Source of the DNA: Lachnospiraceae bacterium
Lineage (GTDB): Bacteria; Bacillota; Clostridia; Lachnospirales; Lachnospiraceae
Length of the DNA stretch: 64,000 nucleotides
Assembly: GCA_017431345.1 (NCBI GenBank)
Contig: JAFRLH010000065.1
Span: 62,001 to 126,000 of the forward strand
Reading direction: 5' to 3'
Made by a program: the position numbers and the translations under genes. The first letter of the stretch is position 1; each line of letters begins with the position of its first letter. Positions 40,387-48,672 of the stretch are shown here, one piece after another. The notes beneath the pieces are model-generated. The model did no database searches. It saw only the letters and a list, made by a program, of their open reading frames with translations, and was not told where the DNA came from.

Positions 40387-40770
40387 ATGGAAAGAAAAGA
40401 AAGGGCTGTGGAACTGAAACACACTGGCTGCAACTGTGCCCAGGCAGTACTTCTGGCATTTTCGGATGCATCAGGTCTGGATGACGAGACCCTGAAGAAG
40501 ATCGGCGTCTGCTTCGGCTCCGGCATGGGCGGCATGGACGGAGACTGCGGAGCACTCACCGGAGCGGAGATGATCCTGGGACTCGTAAAATACCAGGGCG
40601 CAAAGATGCACAGGGAGTCCAAAACGCTGTACAACGAATTCGTGAACCGATGCGGCGCAGCAAAGTGCAGGGATCTCAAAGGCATTGGTACCGGAACAAT
40701 CCTCTGTTCCTGCGATGACTGCATACGGAATGCCGTGGATATTCTGGAAGAGACCTTCCGGGAAGGCTGA
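40387..40770 (+). CDS. C_GCAxxG_C_C family redox-type protein
   Basis: A 127-residue small Cys-rich protein. It has GCNCAQAVLLAF at the N terminus, GSGMGGMDGDCGALTGAEMILGL in the middle, and CGAAKCRDL with CDDCIRNAV near the end, the conserved Cys pattern of the C_GCAxxG_C_C family, thought to be redox active but without known reaction. It starts 16 bp after the hydrogenase stop (GGAG-type site), so it is in the same operon and may share electrons with it (inference). Confidence 0.88.
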   Translation: MERKERAVELKHTGCNCAQAVLLAFSDASGLDDETLKKIGVCFGSGMGGMDGDCGALTGAEMILGLVKYQGAKMHRESKTLYNEFVNRCGAAKCRDLKGIGTGTILCSCDDCIRNAVDILEETFREG

Positions 40771-40775
40771 GAAAA

Positions 40776-41699
40776 ATGTTCAGTATTGTGATCAAACTGA
40801 TTGCTATGCTTTTCCCTGTCGCACTGGGATATTTCCTGAAGCAGGTCGGTTTCTTCGGAAAGACGGATTATAAGATTCTGGCTAAAATTGCAATCAATAT
40901 TACACTTCCCTGTACGGTCATTGCTTCTTTTGCAAAGCTGGAGCTTGACAGGAGCCTCATCAGCATTTCCGTGCTGGCATTTGTGCTTAATATCGCTGTT
41001 CTGATCTATGCGGTGATCACATCTGCCGGAATAAAGAACAGGAAGCTGCGCTGTATGGATATGTTTTCCGTGGTCGGCTTTAATATGGGGAACTTTCTGA
41101 TCCCGTTTGCCCAGCAGTTCATGGGCAGCGCCGGCGTAGCGGTAACGGCACTCTTTGACGCAGGCAATTCACCGATGTGTACGGGCGGCCATTATATCGC
41201 GATCACGACCATCGTGGGAGAAGAAGGAAAGAAGACAACGATTAAAGATGTGTTCCGAAAACTTCTTGCTTCGCCGCCGCTTCTGGTCTATATCCTGATG
41301 ATCATTATGACGGCAGCAAAACTCAGGATTCCGGAACCCGTTGCGGAGGTCTGCAGCCTGACGGGAAATGCGAATGCATTCGTTTCCATGTTCATGATGG
41401 GCCTGATGTTCGAGATCCATTTTGAGAAGGCGTATATGCAGGAGGCAGCATTCGTACTGATCCGGAAATATGCATTTTCTGTCGTTGTTGCACTGATCTG
41501 TTTTTATCTGCTTCCGTTCGAACTGCTTGTCAGACAGGTGCTGGTGCTCATCGCATTTGCACCGATCCCGAGCCTGGCAGCGATATTTACCGAAAATGTG
41601 GAGGGCGATGTCGGTCTTTGCAGCTTCATCACCTCCTGCTCGTTCATTCTCAGTTCGATATTTATAACAGCTCTTATATTTATTATGAATGTGGCGTAA
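40776..41699 (+). CDS. AEC-family transporter
   Basis: A 307-residue auxin-efflux-carrier-family protein with about ten membrane helices. Family marks are ALGYFLKQVGFFGKTDYKILAKIAINITLPCTVIASFA (residue ~12-50), a FNMGNFLIPFAQQF block, DAGNSPMC, and IAFAPIPSLAAIFTENV near the end. In bacteria these export or import carboxylates such as malate; the substrate here is unknown. It begins 5 bp after the preceding stop, so it belongs to the hydrogenase operon. A second AEC carrier at 53829 is clearly paralogous. Confidence 0.88.
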   Translation: MFSIVIKLIAMLFPVALGYFLKQVGFFGKTDYKILAKIAINITLPCTVIASFAKLELDRSLISISVLAFVLNIAVLIYAVITSAGIKNRKLRCMDMFSVVGFNMGNFLIPFAQQFMGSAGVAVTALFDAGNSPMCTGGHYIAITTIVGEEGKKTTIKDVFRKLLASPPLLVYILMIIMTAAKLRIPEPVAEVCSLTGNANAFVSMFMMGLMFEIHFEKAYMQEAAFVLIRKYAFSVVVALICFYLLPFELLVRQVLVLIAFAPIPSLAAIFTENVEGDVGLCSFITSCSFILSSIFITALIFIMNVA

Positions 41700-41723
41700 T
41701 GCCGCGGGAGCAGTATTAAGTCT

Positions 41724-42146
41724 ATGTATCATCACAGTATTCTTCTGATTCTATGCGCCATATTCTATGCCGTTCTATGTGTTTTCAGCATCGTTACAGG
41801 TATCATTTATATGACCGGAAAGAAGGAACTGAATCCGCTGGAACTTTCGGACCGGTTCATGGCGCGGCTTTCTGATCCGGCAAAGAGAAACGCCTTTGCA
41901 AGGAAAATGGGCCTGGTCACTTTTATCGTCGGGATCGTGCAGGGAATTACGGCTTACTGCATCTTCAGGGCGGGCAGTCCAGTCCATTACTGGTTTGCTT
42001 TCGGTTTCAATGCCTTTTCCATCTGCTCTGTACTTATGAAGCTGAAAGGAAAGATCAATGCATTTCCGCTCCTGAAACTGGCTGCCTATACGGCGATCCT
42101 GCTCATCCTGCTGCTCGGAAATTCAAAAAGGCTTTTCTTTTCCTGA
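41724..42146 (+). CDS. Small membrane protein of unknown function
   Basis: A 140-residue protein with four predicted helices (about 7-30, 63-82, 88-103, 118-136) and a basic loop (ELSDRFMARLSDPAKRNAFARKMGL). I recognise no family. It lies 24 bp after the AEC gene and is the last gene before a strong hairpin. Confidence 0.65.
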   Translation: MYHHSILLILCAIFYAVLCVFSIVTGIIYMTGKKELNPLELSDRFMARLSDPAKRNAFARKMGLVTFIVGIVQGITAYCIFRAGSPVHYWFAFGFNAFSICSVLMKLKGKINAFPLLKLAAYTAILLILLLGNSKRLFFS

Positions 42147-42193
42147 TCATGGATCAATAGAATGAATGATACAGATTTGTAATATATCTAATC

Positions 42194-42222
42194 TTGCCAT
42201 CCGATGAGGCATGTTGTATAAT
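42194..42222 (+). promoter_or_regulatory. Promoter upstream of the DUF1015 gene
   Basis: TTGCCA and TATAAT with a 17-bp spacer. The -10 abuts the left arm of the next hairpin, so transcription would start inside it. Confidence 0.6.
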
Positions 42223-42265
42223 CGTGGGACTATAACTCCTGCTGAGAATATAGTCCCACGTTTTT
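42223..42265 (+). terminator. Hairpin with T run; terminator overlapping a promoter
   Basis: CGTGGGACTATA and TATAGTCCCACG form a perfect 12-bp stem around a 14-nt loop, then T5. It fits the end of the hydrogenase/AEC operon, but sits directly after a good -10 box. Confidence 0.85.
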
Positions 42266-42270
42266 ATACA

Positions 42271-42338
42271 GGGATCCGGTAAGAAACTGTGACAGCAGAG
42301 GAAGACCGGAATCCCGCACGGGACTTGCAAGAGAGTCC
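42271..42338 (+). promoter_or_regulatory. Structured leader of the DUF1015 gene
   Basis: Two hairpins in the leader: GGGATCCGGT (42271) with ACCGGAATCCC (42305), one bulge, and GGACT (42321) with AGTCC (42334). I could not match it to a riboswitch class; AGGGA-CCGGT slightly recalls cobalamin elements, but their core sequences are absent. Confidence 0.4.
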
Positions 42339-42383
42339 TGAATATCTGCGATTTATTGCAATGAGGTAAAAAGAGGAGATTTA

Positions 42384-43619
42384 ATGAGAGTATTCGGATC
42401 CGCGGATGTGCTTATCCCCCAAAACATATCCATGGAGGACTGGGCTGTGATTGCCTGTGACCAGTTCACATCACAGCCGGATTACTGGGAACGCGTAAAG
42501 AAAAGAGCAGAAGGAAAGCCGTCGACAGGTGAACTGATCATCGCCGAAGTCGATCTGAAAAGAAATGTGGAAGAGCGGGTAGCCCGCGTCCACATGGCGA
42601 TGAATGATTACTTAAAGAGAGATCTGTTTACGGAATATAAAGACTGTTATATATATGTAGAAAGAACACTTCTTAACGGCGATATCCGCCGCGGGATCCT
42701 GGGTATTATCGATCTTGAAGCGTATGATTACCGGCCGGATTCATCCTCGCCGATCCGGGCTTCTGAACAGACTGTGCTTGGAAGAATACCCGTAAGGGTA
42801 AAGATCCGGGAAAAAGCGCCGCTCGAAGTCTCGCACGTACTGATGCTTGCGGATGATGACAGGATGAGCCTGATCGCCCCGCTTACCGCGCATAAGGATG
42901 ATCTGCCGCTGGTCTATGATTTTGAACTGATGGAGAACGGCGGCAGGATCAGAGGATGGCTCGTAAAAGGCGACGAAGCGAAAGCCTTTGACAAACGTGT
43001 TTCGGAATACATGATAAGGGAAACACACCGCTATGAAGATCTGGAAGGCGATCCGGTGCTTTTTGCCGTCGGAGACGGAAATCATTCCATCGTGACGGCA
43101 AAGGAAGTGTATGAAGCGGAGAAGAGGAAGCATCCGGAAAAGGATTTCACCAATGATCCGCTGCGGTATACGCTTGTCGAATTGAATAATCTGTACGATG
43201 ATGTGCAGAAGATCGAACCGATCTACAGGATCATCAAAAATACCGATCCGGAAAAGATCCTGGATCAGATGAAGCACATTTGCGCAGATAACGGTTATCC
43301 TGTATCCTGGTGTTCCGGGGACAGGGAAGGGACCGTTTATCTGGATCCGGAAAGAGGACAGCTGGCCATCGGCATCCTGCAGGATTTCCTGGATTATTAT
43401 CTTTCCCATGAAGAGGGAGAGATCGATTATATCCACGGGGAAGACGTGGTCAGGGAACTTGCCAAAGAGCCCGGCAGCATCGGCTTCCTGATGGACCCGA
43501 TCGACAAGAAGAAGCTTTTCCCGAGTCTGAAAGCCGACGGTCCGCTTACCAGAAAATGTTTCTCCATGGGACATGCAAGGGAGAAACGGTATTACCTGGA
43601 GGCCAGGAGGATACGCTGA
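42384..43619 (+). CDS. DUF1015 family protein
   Basis: A 411-residue conserved cytoplasmic protein of the DUF1015 family. Typical blocks are VLIPQNISMEDWAVIACDQFTSQPDYW near the start, HMAMNDYLKRDLFTE, PVLFAVGDGNHSIVTAKEVYE in the middle, and GSIGFLMDPIDKKKLFPSLKADGPLTRKCFSMG at the end (given in short blocks). The GDGNHS motif suggests a catalytic or metal site, but no reaction is established for this version. In other bacteria DUF1015 genes are often linked to serine metabolism; I see no such link here. AGAGGAG lies before the ATG. It is monocistronic. Confidence 0.85.
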   Translation: MRVFGSADVLIPQNISMEDWAVIACDQFTSQPDYWERVKKRAEGKPSTGELIIAEVDLKRNVEERVARVHMAMNDYLKRDLFTEYKDCYIYVERTLLNGDIRRGILGIIDLEAYDYRPDSSSPIRASEQTVLGRIPVRVKIREKAPLEVSHVLMLADDDRMSLIAPLTAHKDDLPLVYDFELMENGGRIRGWLVKGDEAKAFDKRVSEYMIRETHRYEDLEGDPVLFAVGDGNHSIVTAKEVYEAEKRKHPEKDFTNDPLRYTLVELNNLYDDVQKIEPIYRIIKNTDPEKILDQMKHICADNGYPVSWCSGDREGTVYLDPERGQLAIGILQDFLDYYLSHEEGEIDYIHGEDVVRELAKEPGSIGFLMDPIDKKKLFPSLKADGPLTRKCFSMGHAREKRYYLEARRIR

Positions 43620-43662
43620 ACAGGATCCGGAGAAGATCTGCAGTCATCAGAAAAAAGAATCT

Positions 43663-43705
43663 GTCATTCCGAAGGCTGCGTGCTGCCTTCGGAGTGACAT
43701 TTTTT
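43663..43705 (+). terminator. Terminator after the DUF1015 gene
   Basis: TGTCATTCCGAAGGC pairs with GCCTTCGGAGTGACA (one G-T) around an 8-nt loop, followed by T6. Confidence 0.92.
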
Positions 43706-43734
43706 ATTTTCGGGTTTCAGATCCAAACGTCCGG

Positions 43735-43763
43735 TTGATTTTACCATAAAAATGAAGTATCAT
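43735..43763 (+). promoter_or_regulatory. metA promoter
   Basis: TTGATT and TATCAT with a 17-bp spacer, 38 bp before the ATG. The leader is too short for a SAM or T-box riboswitch. Confidence 0.65.
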
Positions 43764-43801
43764 ATCATTCAAATGCAATCTATCAGAAGGAGTGTATCTT
43801 C

Positions 43802-44722
43802 ATGCCTATTACAATACCGGATGCGCTGCCTGCACGGCAGACGCTTGAAGATGAAAATATATTCATTATGACGAATTACAGGGCGGAGCATCAGGATATC
43901 CGTCCGCTTAACGTGCTTATACTCAATCTGATGCCGACGAAGATCACGACAGAGACACAGCTCATAAGAAAGCTGTCCAACACGCCGCTGCAGGTGCAGA
44001 TCGAACTGCTGCAGACAAGCTCCTATACTTCTTCCCATACGGACCTGAACCATCTGGAGCATTTTTATTATACGTTCGATCAGATCAAACATAAAAAATA
44101 TGACGGCATGATCATTACCGGTGCCCCGCTTGATTATGTGGATTATAAGGATGTTGCCTACTGGGATGAAATGTGCGAGATCATGGAATGGACGAAGACG
44201 CATGTCCACTGCACATTCCATCTTTGCTGGGGCGTTTTTGCCGCCGTGTATTATCATTACGGAATCAAAAAATTTGATCATCCGATCAAAATGTTCGGTG
44301 TCTATCCGCATAAAATCTACAAACCGAATTCCCCTCTGTTCAGAGGATTTGACGATGTGTTCCTGGCACCGCAGTCCAGAGCGACGGATCTTCATCTGGA
44401 AGATATCCTTGCCTGTCCGGAACTGGAAATGCTGGCGACTACGATGGACGGAAGCCCTACGATCTTCAAGAGCAAAGACAACAGAAGGTTCTTTGTCACC
44501 TGCCACGCAGAATATGACTGGAATACCCTGAAACTGGAATATGACCGCGATATGGCGAAGGGACTTGACTCGGTACTCCTGCCGATCAATTATTTCCCGG
44601 ATGACGATCCGACAAAGAAACCTGTTGTGAACTGGAGATCCACCGGCCAGCTCCTTTACACGAACTGGCTCAATTACTATGTCTATCAGAGCACACCTTA
44701 CGACAGACGCGAGATCAGATAA
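43802..44722 (+). CDS. metA: Homoserine O-acyltransferase (MetA)
   Basis: A 306-residue MetA that acylates homoserine in methionine synthesis. Motifs line up with the family: NLMPTKITTETQLIRKLSNTPLQV, catalytic Cys142 in HLCWGVFA, His235 and Glu237 in TCHAEYDW, and the C-terminal VVNWRSTGQLLYTNWLNYYVYQ. The residue that sets acyl-CoA choice, position 111, is Asp (GAPLDYVDY): known succinyl enzymes have Gly and acetyl enzymes Glu there. Asp is acidic like Glu, so acetyl-CoA is the better guess. GAAGGAG lies before the ATG. lgt follows 11 bp later. Confidence 0.95.
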   Translation: MPITIPDALPARQTLEDENIFIMTNYRAEHQDIRPLNVLILNLMPTKITTETQLIRKLSNTPLQVQIELLQTSSYTSSHTDLNHLEHFYYTFDQIKHKKYDGMIITGAPLDYVDYKDVAYWDEMCEIMEWTKTHVHCTFHLCWGVFAAVYYHYGIKKFDHPIKMFGVYPHKIYKPNSPLFRGFDDVFLAPQSRATDLHLEDILACPELEMLATTMDGSPTIFKSKDNRRFFVTCHAEYDWNTLKLEYDRDMAKGLDSVLLPINYFPDDDPTKKPVVNWRSTGQLLYTNWLNYYVYQSTPYDRREIR

Positions 44723-44733
44723 AGGGGGTTGCT

Positions 44734-45627
44734 TTGGGTACAGTTGATATCTGGTTCGTCAATCTCGGCATCAAGATCACGGACCTTCAAAAAAGCTTTT
44801 CCATCGGAAACTTTTCCATCGCTTACTACGGCATGATCCTTGGAAGCGGCGTCCTGTTCGGACTGCTTGTGGCAACGATCATCGCGAAGAAAAATGGCGA
44901 GAACCCCGAGGTATATCTGGATCTGGCCATTTATGGTACGATCTTCGGCATTCTCTGTGCAAGAACGTATTACGTGGCGTTTTCCTGGGATTATTACAGG
45001 AACAATCTTCTGGAGATCTTCAATCTGCGCGGCGGCGGCATCGCCATGTACGGTTCTGCGATCGGTGCTGTGCTGACGGTGGTCGTTTATTCCAGGATCA
45101 AGAAACTGAATTTCGGACAGCTCTGCGATACGGCAAGCTGCGGTCTGATCACCGGCCAGATCGTCGGCCGTTGGGGCAATTTCGTCAACTGCGAGGCTTT
45201 CGGCGGCTATACGGACAATCTCCTGGCGATGCGCCTGAATGTTGATAAAGTGCATTCCTATATGATCAGCCAGGAACTGGCCGATAAGATGATTACCGTA
45301 GACGGCGTTAAGTATATCCAGGTTCATCCGACGTTCCTGTATGAAAGTCTGTGGAATCTGGGCGTGCTGATCATCATGATCCTTTTCACGAAACATAAGA
45401 AATGGAACGGGGAGGTCTTCTGTCTGTATCTGATCGGCTATGGGATCGGACGGTTCTGGATCGAAGGCCTGCGGACGGATCAGCTGCAGATCGGCGATAC
45501 GGGAATCGCCATTTCACAGGTGGTGGCGCTGGTCACCGCTGCAGTGGGAGCATTGCTGATTGTTTATAACAGAAGGAAAAAGGCTGCCGCGAAAGCTGCT
45601 TCAGCCGAAGGGAATGAAAAAGAATAA
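44734..45627 (+). CDS. lgt: Prolipoprotein diacylglyceryl transferase
   Basis: A 297-residue membrane enzyme that adds diacylglycerol to the lipobox Cys of prolipoproteins. It has about seven helices, the early AYYGMILGSGVLFGLLVA segment, the GGGIAMYGSAIGAV block, the signature GRWGNFVNCEAFGG, and HPTFLYESLWNLGV. The start is TTG 44734: AAAGGGGG is 5 nt upstream and no ATG is suitably placed. It follows metA by 11 bp, so it may be co-transcribed. A substrate, the SH3 lipoprotein at 52145, is encoded nearby. Confidence 0.95.
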   Translation: MGTVDIWFVNLGIKITDLQKSFSIGNFSIAYYGMILGSGVLFGLLVATIIAKKNGENPEVYLDLAIYGTIFGILCARTYYVAFSWDYYRNNLLEIFNLRGGGIAMYGSAIGAVLTVVVYSRIKKLNFGQLCDTASCGLITGQIVGRWGNFVNCEAFGGYTDNLLAMRLNVDKVHSYMISQELADKMITVDGVKYIQVHPTFLYESLWNLGVLIIMILFTKHKKWNGEVFCLYLIGYGIGRFWIEGLRTDQLQIGDTGIAISQVVALVTAAVGALLIVYNRRKKAAAKAASAEGNEKE

Positions 45628-45701
45628 GATCTGAGGTTGCGGCCGCCCCTGTGGGCGGCTGTTTTCGAAAGGAGAACGCGCTGATAGCGCAGGAGGAGCC
45701 C

Positions 45702-46832
45702 ATGCCTTTTCAGATCATCCGTGAAGATATTACAAGGGTAAAAGCAGATGCCATCGTGAATACAGCGAATCCCAGGCCGACAGCAGGCAGAGGGACGGAT
45801 TTTGATGTGTACAAAGCGGCCGGATATGAACAGCTGCTGGAAGCCAGAAAAAAGATAGGAATGATTGCGCCGGGCGAGGCAGCAGTTACCGAAGCGTTCC
45901 GGCTGCCGGCAAAATATCTGATTCATACAGTCGGTCCGGTCTGGAAGGGCGGAAACAGGCATGAAGCGGAGATCCTTGCCTCCTGCTACAGAAAATCCCT
46001 CCTCCTGGTCGAACAGCTGGGATGTGAGAGTATCGTTTTTCCGCTTATCTCTTCCGGCACCTATGGCTTCCCGAAGGATCTGGCGCTGGAGACCGCGCTG
46101 GGGGAATTCAGAAAGTTCCTGTCTGAAAAGGAGATGGAGATCACACTGGCGGTATATGACCGTTCGGCTTACGAACTTTCCTCTGCTCTGGTTGAAAATG
46201 TCAGAGCTTATATTGATGACAGATATATCGGGGAGAAGGAACAAGTCCTTTTGGCTGAAAGCATAGACAGCTTTGATCAAAGTATTGCTTTCAATTCGAT
46301 CATGCCGGAATCTGCTGAAGAAAAGGATGCGGAATTTGACAGTACGGAAGATCTCCCCTTCCAGTCCGCCCCGCGCAGAAAGCACCGCAGAGAGGATGCC
46401 TCTGTTTACGGAATGCCGGTTACCGGGTCAGCTGTACCGGAAAAGCCCCGGGAAGCGCGGAGAAAAAGCCTGAAGGATCTGATCAGTCATACGGGAGACA
46501 GTTTCCAGACAAGACTTTTTCGGCTGATCGATAAGAAAAAACTGACCGACGCCGAAGTCTATAAGAAAGCGAATATCGACCGAAAGCTGTTTTCAAAGAT
46601 CCGCTGCAATCCGGAATATCTGCCAAAGAAAAAGACTGCAGTGGCGCTTGCCATGGCCCTCGAACTGAATATGGATGAAACGCTGGATCTTCTCGGAAGA
46701 GCCGGGATCGCGCTTTCAGATTCCAGCAGGTTTGATCTGATCATTACTTACTGTATCGAGAATAAGATCTATGATCTGTTCACTGTAAATGCGCTTCTGT
46801 TTGAATATGATCAGCCGATCCTTGGCTGCTGA
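45702..46832 (+). CDS. Macro-domain protein with C-terminal helical (HTH-like) domain
   Basis: A 376-residue two-domain protein. Residues 1-170 are a macro domain (ADP-ribose or related ligand): EDITRVKADAIVNTANPRPTAGRGTDF, LPAKYLIHTVGPVWKGG, and LISSGTYGFP. An acidic then basic linker (185-265) follows. Residues ~270-376 are helical: FQTRLFRLIDKKKLTDAEVYKKANIDRKLFSKIR resembles an HTH, then TAVALAMALELNMDETLDLLGRAGIALSDSSRFDLII and a C-terminal FEYDQPILG. I have seen this C-terminal unit attached to other proteins in gut Firmicutes but know no function. AGGAGG precedes ATG 45702. It might hydrolyse ADP-ribose marks; a VWA gene follows. Confidence 0.85.
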   Translation: MPFQIIREDITRVKADAIVNTANPRPTAGRGTDFDVYKAAGYEQLLEARKKIGMIAPGEAAVTEAFRLPAKYLIHTVGPVWKGGNRHEAEILASCYRKSLLLVEQLGCESIVFPLISSGTYGFPKDLALETALGEFRKFLSEKEMEITLAVYDRSAYELSSALVENVRAYIDDRYIGEKEQVLLAESIDSFDQSIAFNSIMPESAEEKDAEFDSTEDLPFQSAPRRKHRREDASVYGMPVTGSAVPEKPREARRKSLKDLISHTGDSFQTRLFRLIDKKKLTDAEVYKKANIDRKLFSKIRCNPEYLPKKKTAVALAMALELNMDETLDLLGRAGIALSDSSRFDLIITYCIENKIYDLFTVNALLFEYDQPILGC

Positions 46833-46955
46833 TCCGTAAAAAAAATAAGACGGTCTGTCTGACACCCTGTGAAAGTGTCGCCTGATAAGCGACCATTTAC
46901 GTATCAAAAAGAAGTATCCTTATGTCATCAAATACAGAACAAGGAGGACATGAGG

Positions 46956-47636
46956 ATGAGAAAAGGACTTACGGAACTTGTTATGATCCTGGACCGTTCC
47001 GGATCCATGGGAGGACTTGAGCAGGATACGATCGGCGGATTCAACAGCATGATCGAAAGACAGAAGAAGGAAGAAGGGGAGGCGCTGGTATCGGTCGTTC
47101 TCTTCGATCATGTAAACGATGTGATTTATGACCGCACAGATATCAGAAAGATCGAACCGATGACGGAAAAACAGTATTATGTGAGAGGTACGACAGCACT
47201 CCTGGATGCAGTCGGCGGTGCGATCCATCATATCGGCCTGGTGCACAAATACGCGAGAGAGGAAGGCAGGCCGGAAAAGACGCTTTTTATTATTACGACT
47301 GACGGAATGGAAAATTCCAGCAGGCAATTCTCTTATGAAGATGTCCGGAAAATGATCGAGCGGCAGAGAGAAAGATACGGCTGGGAGTTCCTGTTCATGG
47401 GAGCAAACATGGATGCGGTGGAGGAAGCGGCCAGATTCGGGATTCACCGTTCCCGGGCTGTAACGTTCGAGAATGACAGCCTCGGTCAGGAACTCAATTA
47501 CAGGGCTATTTCGGACGCCGTGACGATTGCAAGAAGCGCCCCCAGTGCAGGTGCCATGGCAGACACGCTGGATCGCGACTGTGTATTTGAAGAGATCAGG
47601 GCTGATTATAAAGCAAGACATAAGAGAAACAGATAA
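46956..47636 (+). CDS. VWA-domain protein (TerY-like)
   Basis: A 226-residue cytoplasmic protein made of a single von Willebrand A domain. The MIDAS metal site is visible: DRSGSMG at residues 13-19 (D-x-S-x-S), a Thr in VRGTTALLDAVG, and the Asp in TTDGMENSS. It has no signal peptide or membrane segment, so it acts inside the cell as a metal-dependent protein-binding module, similar to TerY-type VWA proteins of stress clusters. ATG 46956 is 8 nt after AAGGAGG; ATG 46950 is too close. It starts 123 bp after the macro-domain gene, in the same direction. A joint role in a stress or ADP-ribose response is only inferred. Confidence 0.85.
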   Translation: MRKGLTELVMILDRSGSMGGLEQDTIGGFNSMIERQKKEEGEALVSVVLFDHVNDVIYDRTDIRKIEPMTEKQYYVRGTTALLDAVGGAIHHIGLVHKYAREEGRPEKTLFIITTDGMENSSRQFSYEDVRKMIERQRERYGWEFLFMGANMDAVEEAARFGIHRSRAVTFENDSLGQELNYRAISDAVTIARSAPSAGAMADTLDRDCVFEEIRADYKARHKRNR

Positions 47637-47653
47637 ATATTCGTGTTTCGTAA

Positions 47654-47682
47654 AAACGGCAGAGTTCCTTTCTGTCGTTTAT
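47654..47682 (+). terminator. Weak terminator after the VWA gene
   Basis: AAACGGCAGA pairs with TCTGTCGTTT (one G-T) around a 7-nt loop; only a short T stretch follows. Confidence 0.5.
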
Positions 47683-47684
47683 TG

Positions 47685-47713
47685 TTGTAAAATTTAAAGG
47701 ATTCTGATACAAT
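47685..47713 (+). promoter_or_regulatory. Promoter of the cell-surface operon
   Basis: TTGTAA and TACAAT with a 17-bp spacer, about 108 bp before the first gene. Confidence 0.5.
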
Positions 47714-47820
47714 AATGCACAGCAGCCTCGGATCCGTCTGCTATAGTCCGGAAAAAAGATTTCCTTCCGGTCATTCATTCTGAGAATGGATCCGGGAATA
47801 GAAAGAAAAGAGGAGAGGTC

Positions 47821-48630
47821 GTGAAAAAGAACAGATCATGTTTCATCGGGCTGCTGCTGTTAGCCGCAGTATTATGCCTGACCGCTGTACCGGGACATGC
47901 CCATGCAGTCACAGCATCCATCAGCAGCGGTGCCGCCAGAAAGAACGGACTGGTGAAGGTAAAGAAGAAATATTACTACTATAAGAACGGCAAAAAAGTG
48001 AAGAATACCTGGCAAAAAGTAAAAGGTTCCAAGTATTACTTCGGTAAGAATGGTGCTGCGGCGACCAAGAGCAAAAAGATCGGAAAGACGTATTACGTTT
48101 TCAGCACGAAAGGAAAGCTGCTGAAGGGAAAAGGCGTCCGCGTAAAGAAGATCAGCGGAAAATATTATCAGGTCGATAAGAAGGGCCGTGCGAAGTCCGG
48201 ATGGGATAAAAAGAATATCTATTGTTATGCAAAGAATGGTGCCAGGATCAAAAACGATTGGAGCACGGATAAGAAATACTATCTGGATTCCAAAGGAAAA
48301 AAGTCGAAGGGGATTATCGTAACAGGAGGCTTGAAGGACGACGGAGATACCTATGTTGAACCGAAGTTCGCAGCGCTGGATGAAACGACCGGCCTTGTGA
48401 ACAAGGAACTGACAAGCAGACTCAATAAAGCAGCAAAATATGAACAGGATTTCACACCGCTTAAGGAACTTCTTGAGGAACTGGTCGGCAAACCGCTGAA
48501 GACCTATTATACCGACGGCTGTGCCGGAGACGGCAAAGACGGTACACTGGTATATAAGAATTTTACCCTCACGACTTACAGAGATACAGACGGATCTGAG
48601 GTGTTCATGGGATTTTATCAGGATTTCTGA
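47821..48630 (+). CDS. Secreted protein with cell-wall-binding repeats
   Basis: A 269-residue exported protein beginning at GTG 47821 (AGAGGAGAGG upstream). The signal peptide (MKKNRSCFIGLLLLAAVLCL to about AHA) is followed by some five aromatic repeats of about 20 residues (KKKYYYYKNGKKVKNTWQKV, SKYYFGKNGAAATKSKKI, GKTYYVFSTKGK), the choline/cell-wall-binding type. The C-terminal ~90 residues are a separate unidentified domain. The high Lys content suggests binding to teichoic-type polymers. It opens a seven-gene surface operon, with spacing of 13-60 bp between genes. Confidence 0.82.
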   Translation: MKKNRSCFIGLLLLAAVLCLTAVPGHAHAVTASISSGAARKNGLVKVKKKYYYYKNGKKVKNTWQKVKGSKYYFGKNGAAATKSKKIGKTYYVFSTKGKLLKGKGVRVKKISGKYYQVDKKGRAKSGWDKKNIYCYAKNGARIKNDWSTDKKYYLDSKGKKSKGIIVTGGLKDDGDTYVEPKFAALDETTGLVNKELTSRLNKAAKYEQDFTPLKELLEELVGKPLKTYYTDGCAGDGKDGTLVYKNFTLTTYRDTDGSEVFMGFYQDF

Positions 48631-48672
48631 TTTATTCCGTTATATTATTCATTATAGAAAGAGGAAAAAAGG

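Noticed and set aside
39099..40724. 541-codon minus-strand frame opposite the hydrogenase
   Set aside because: Shadow frame; the plus strand has complete H-cluster motifs.
42271..42338. Cobalamin riboswitch
   Set aside because: A few bases resemble the element, but its core conserved blocks and overall size are missing, and the downstream gene is not a B12 gene.
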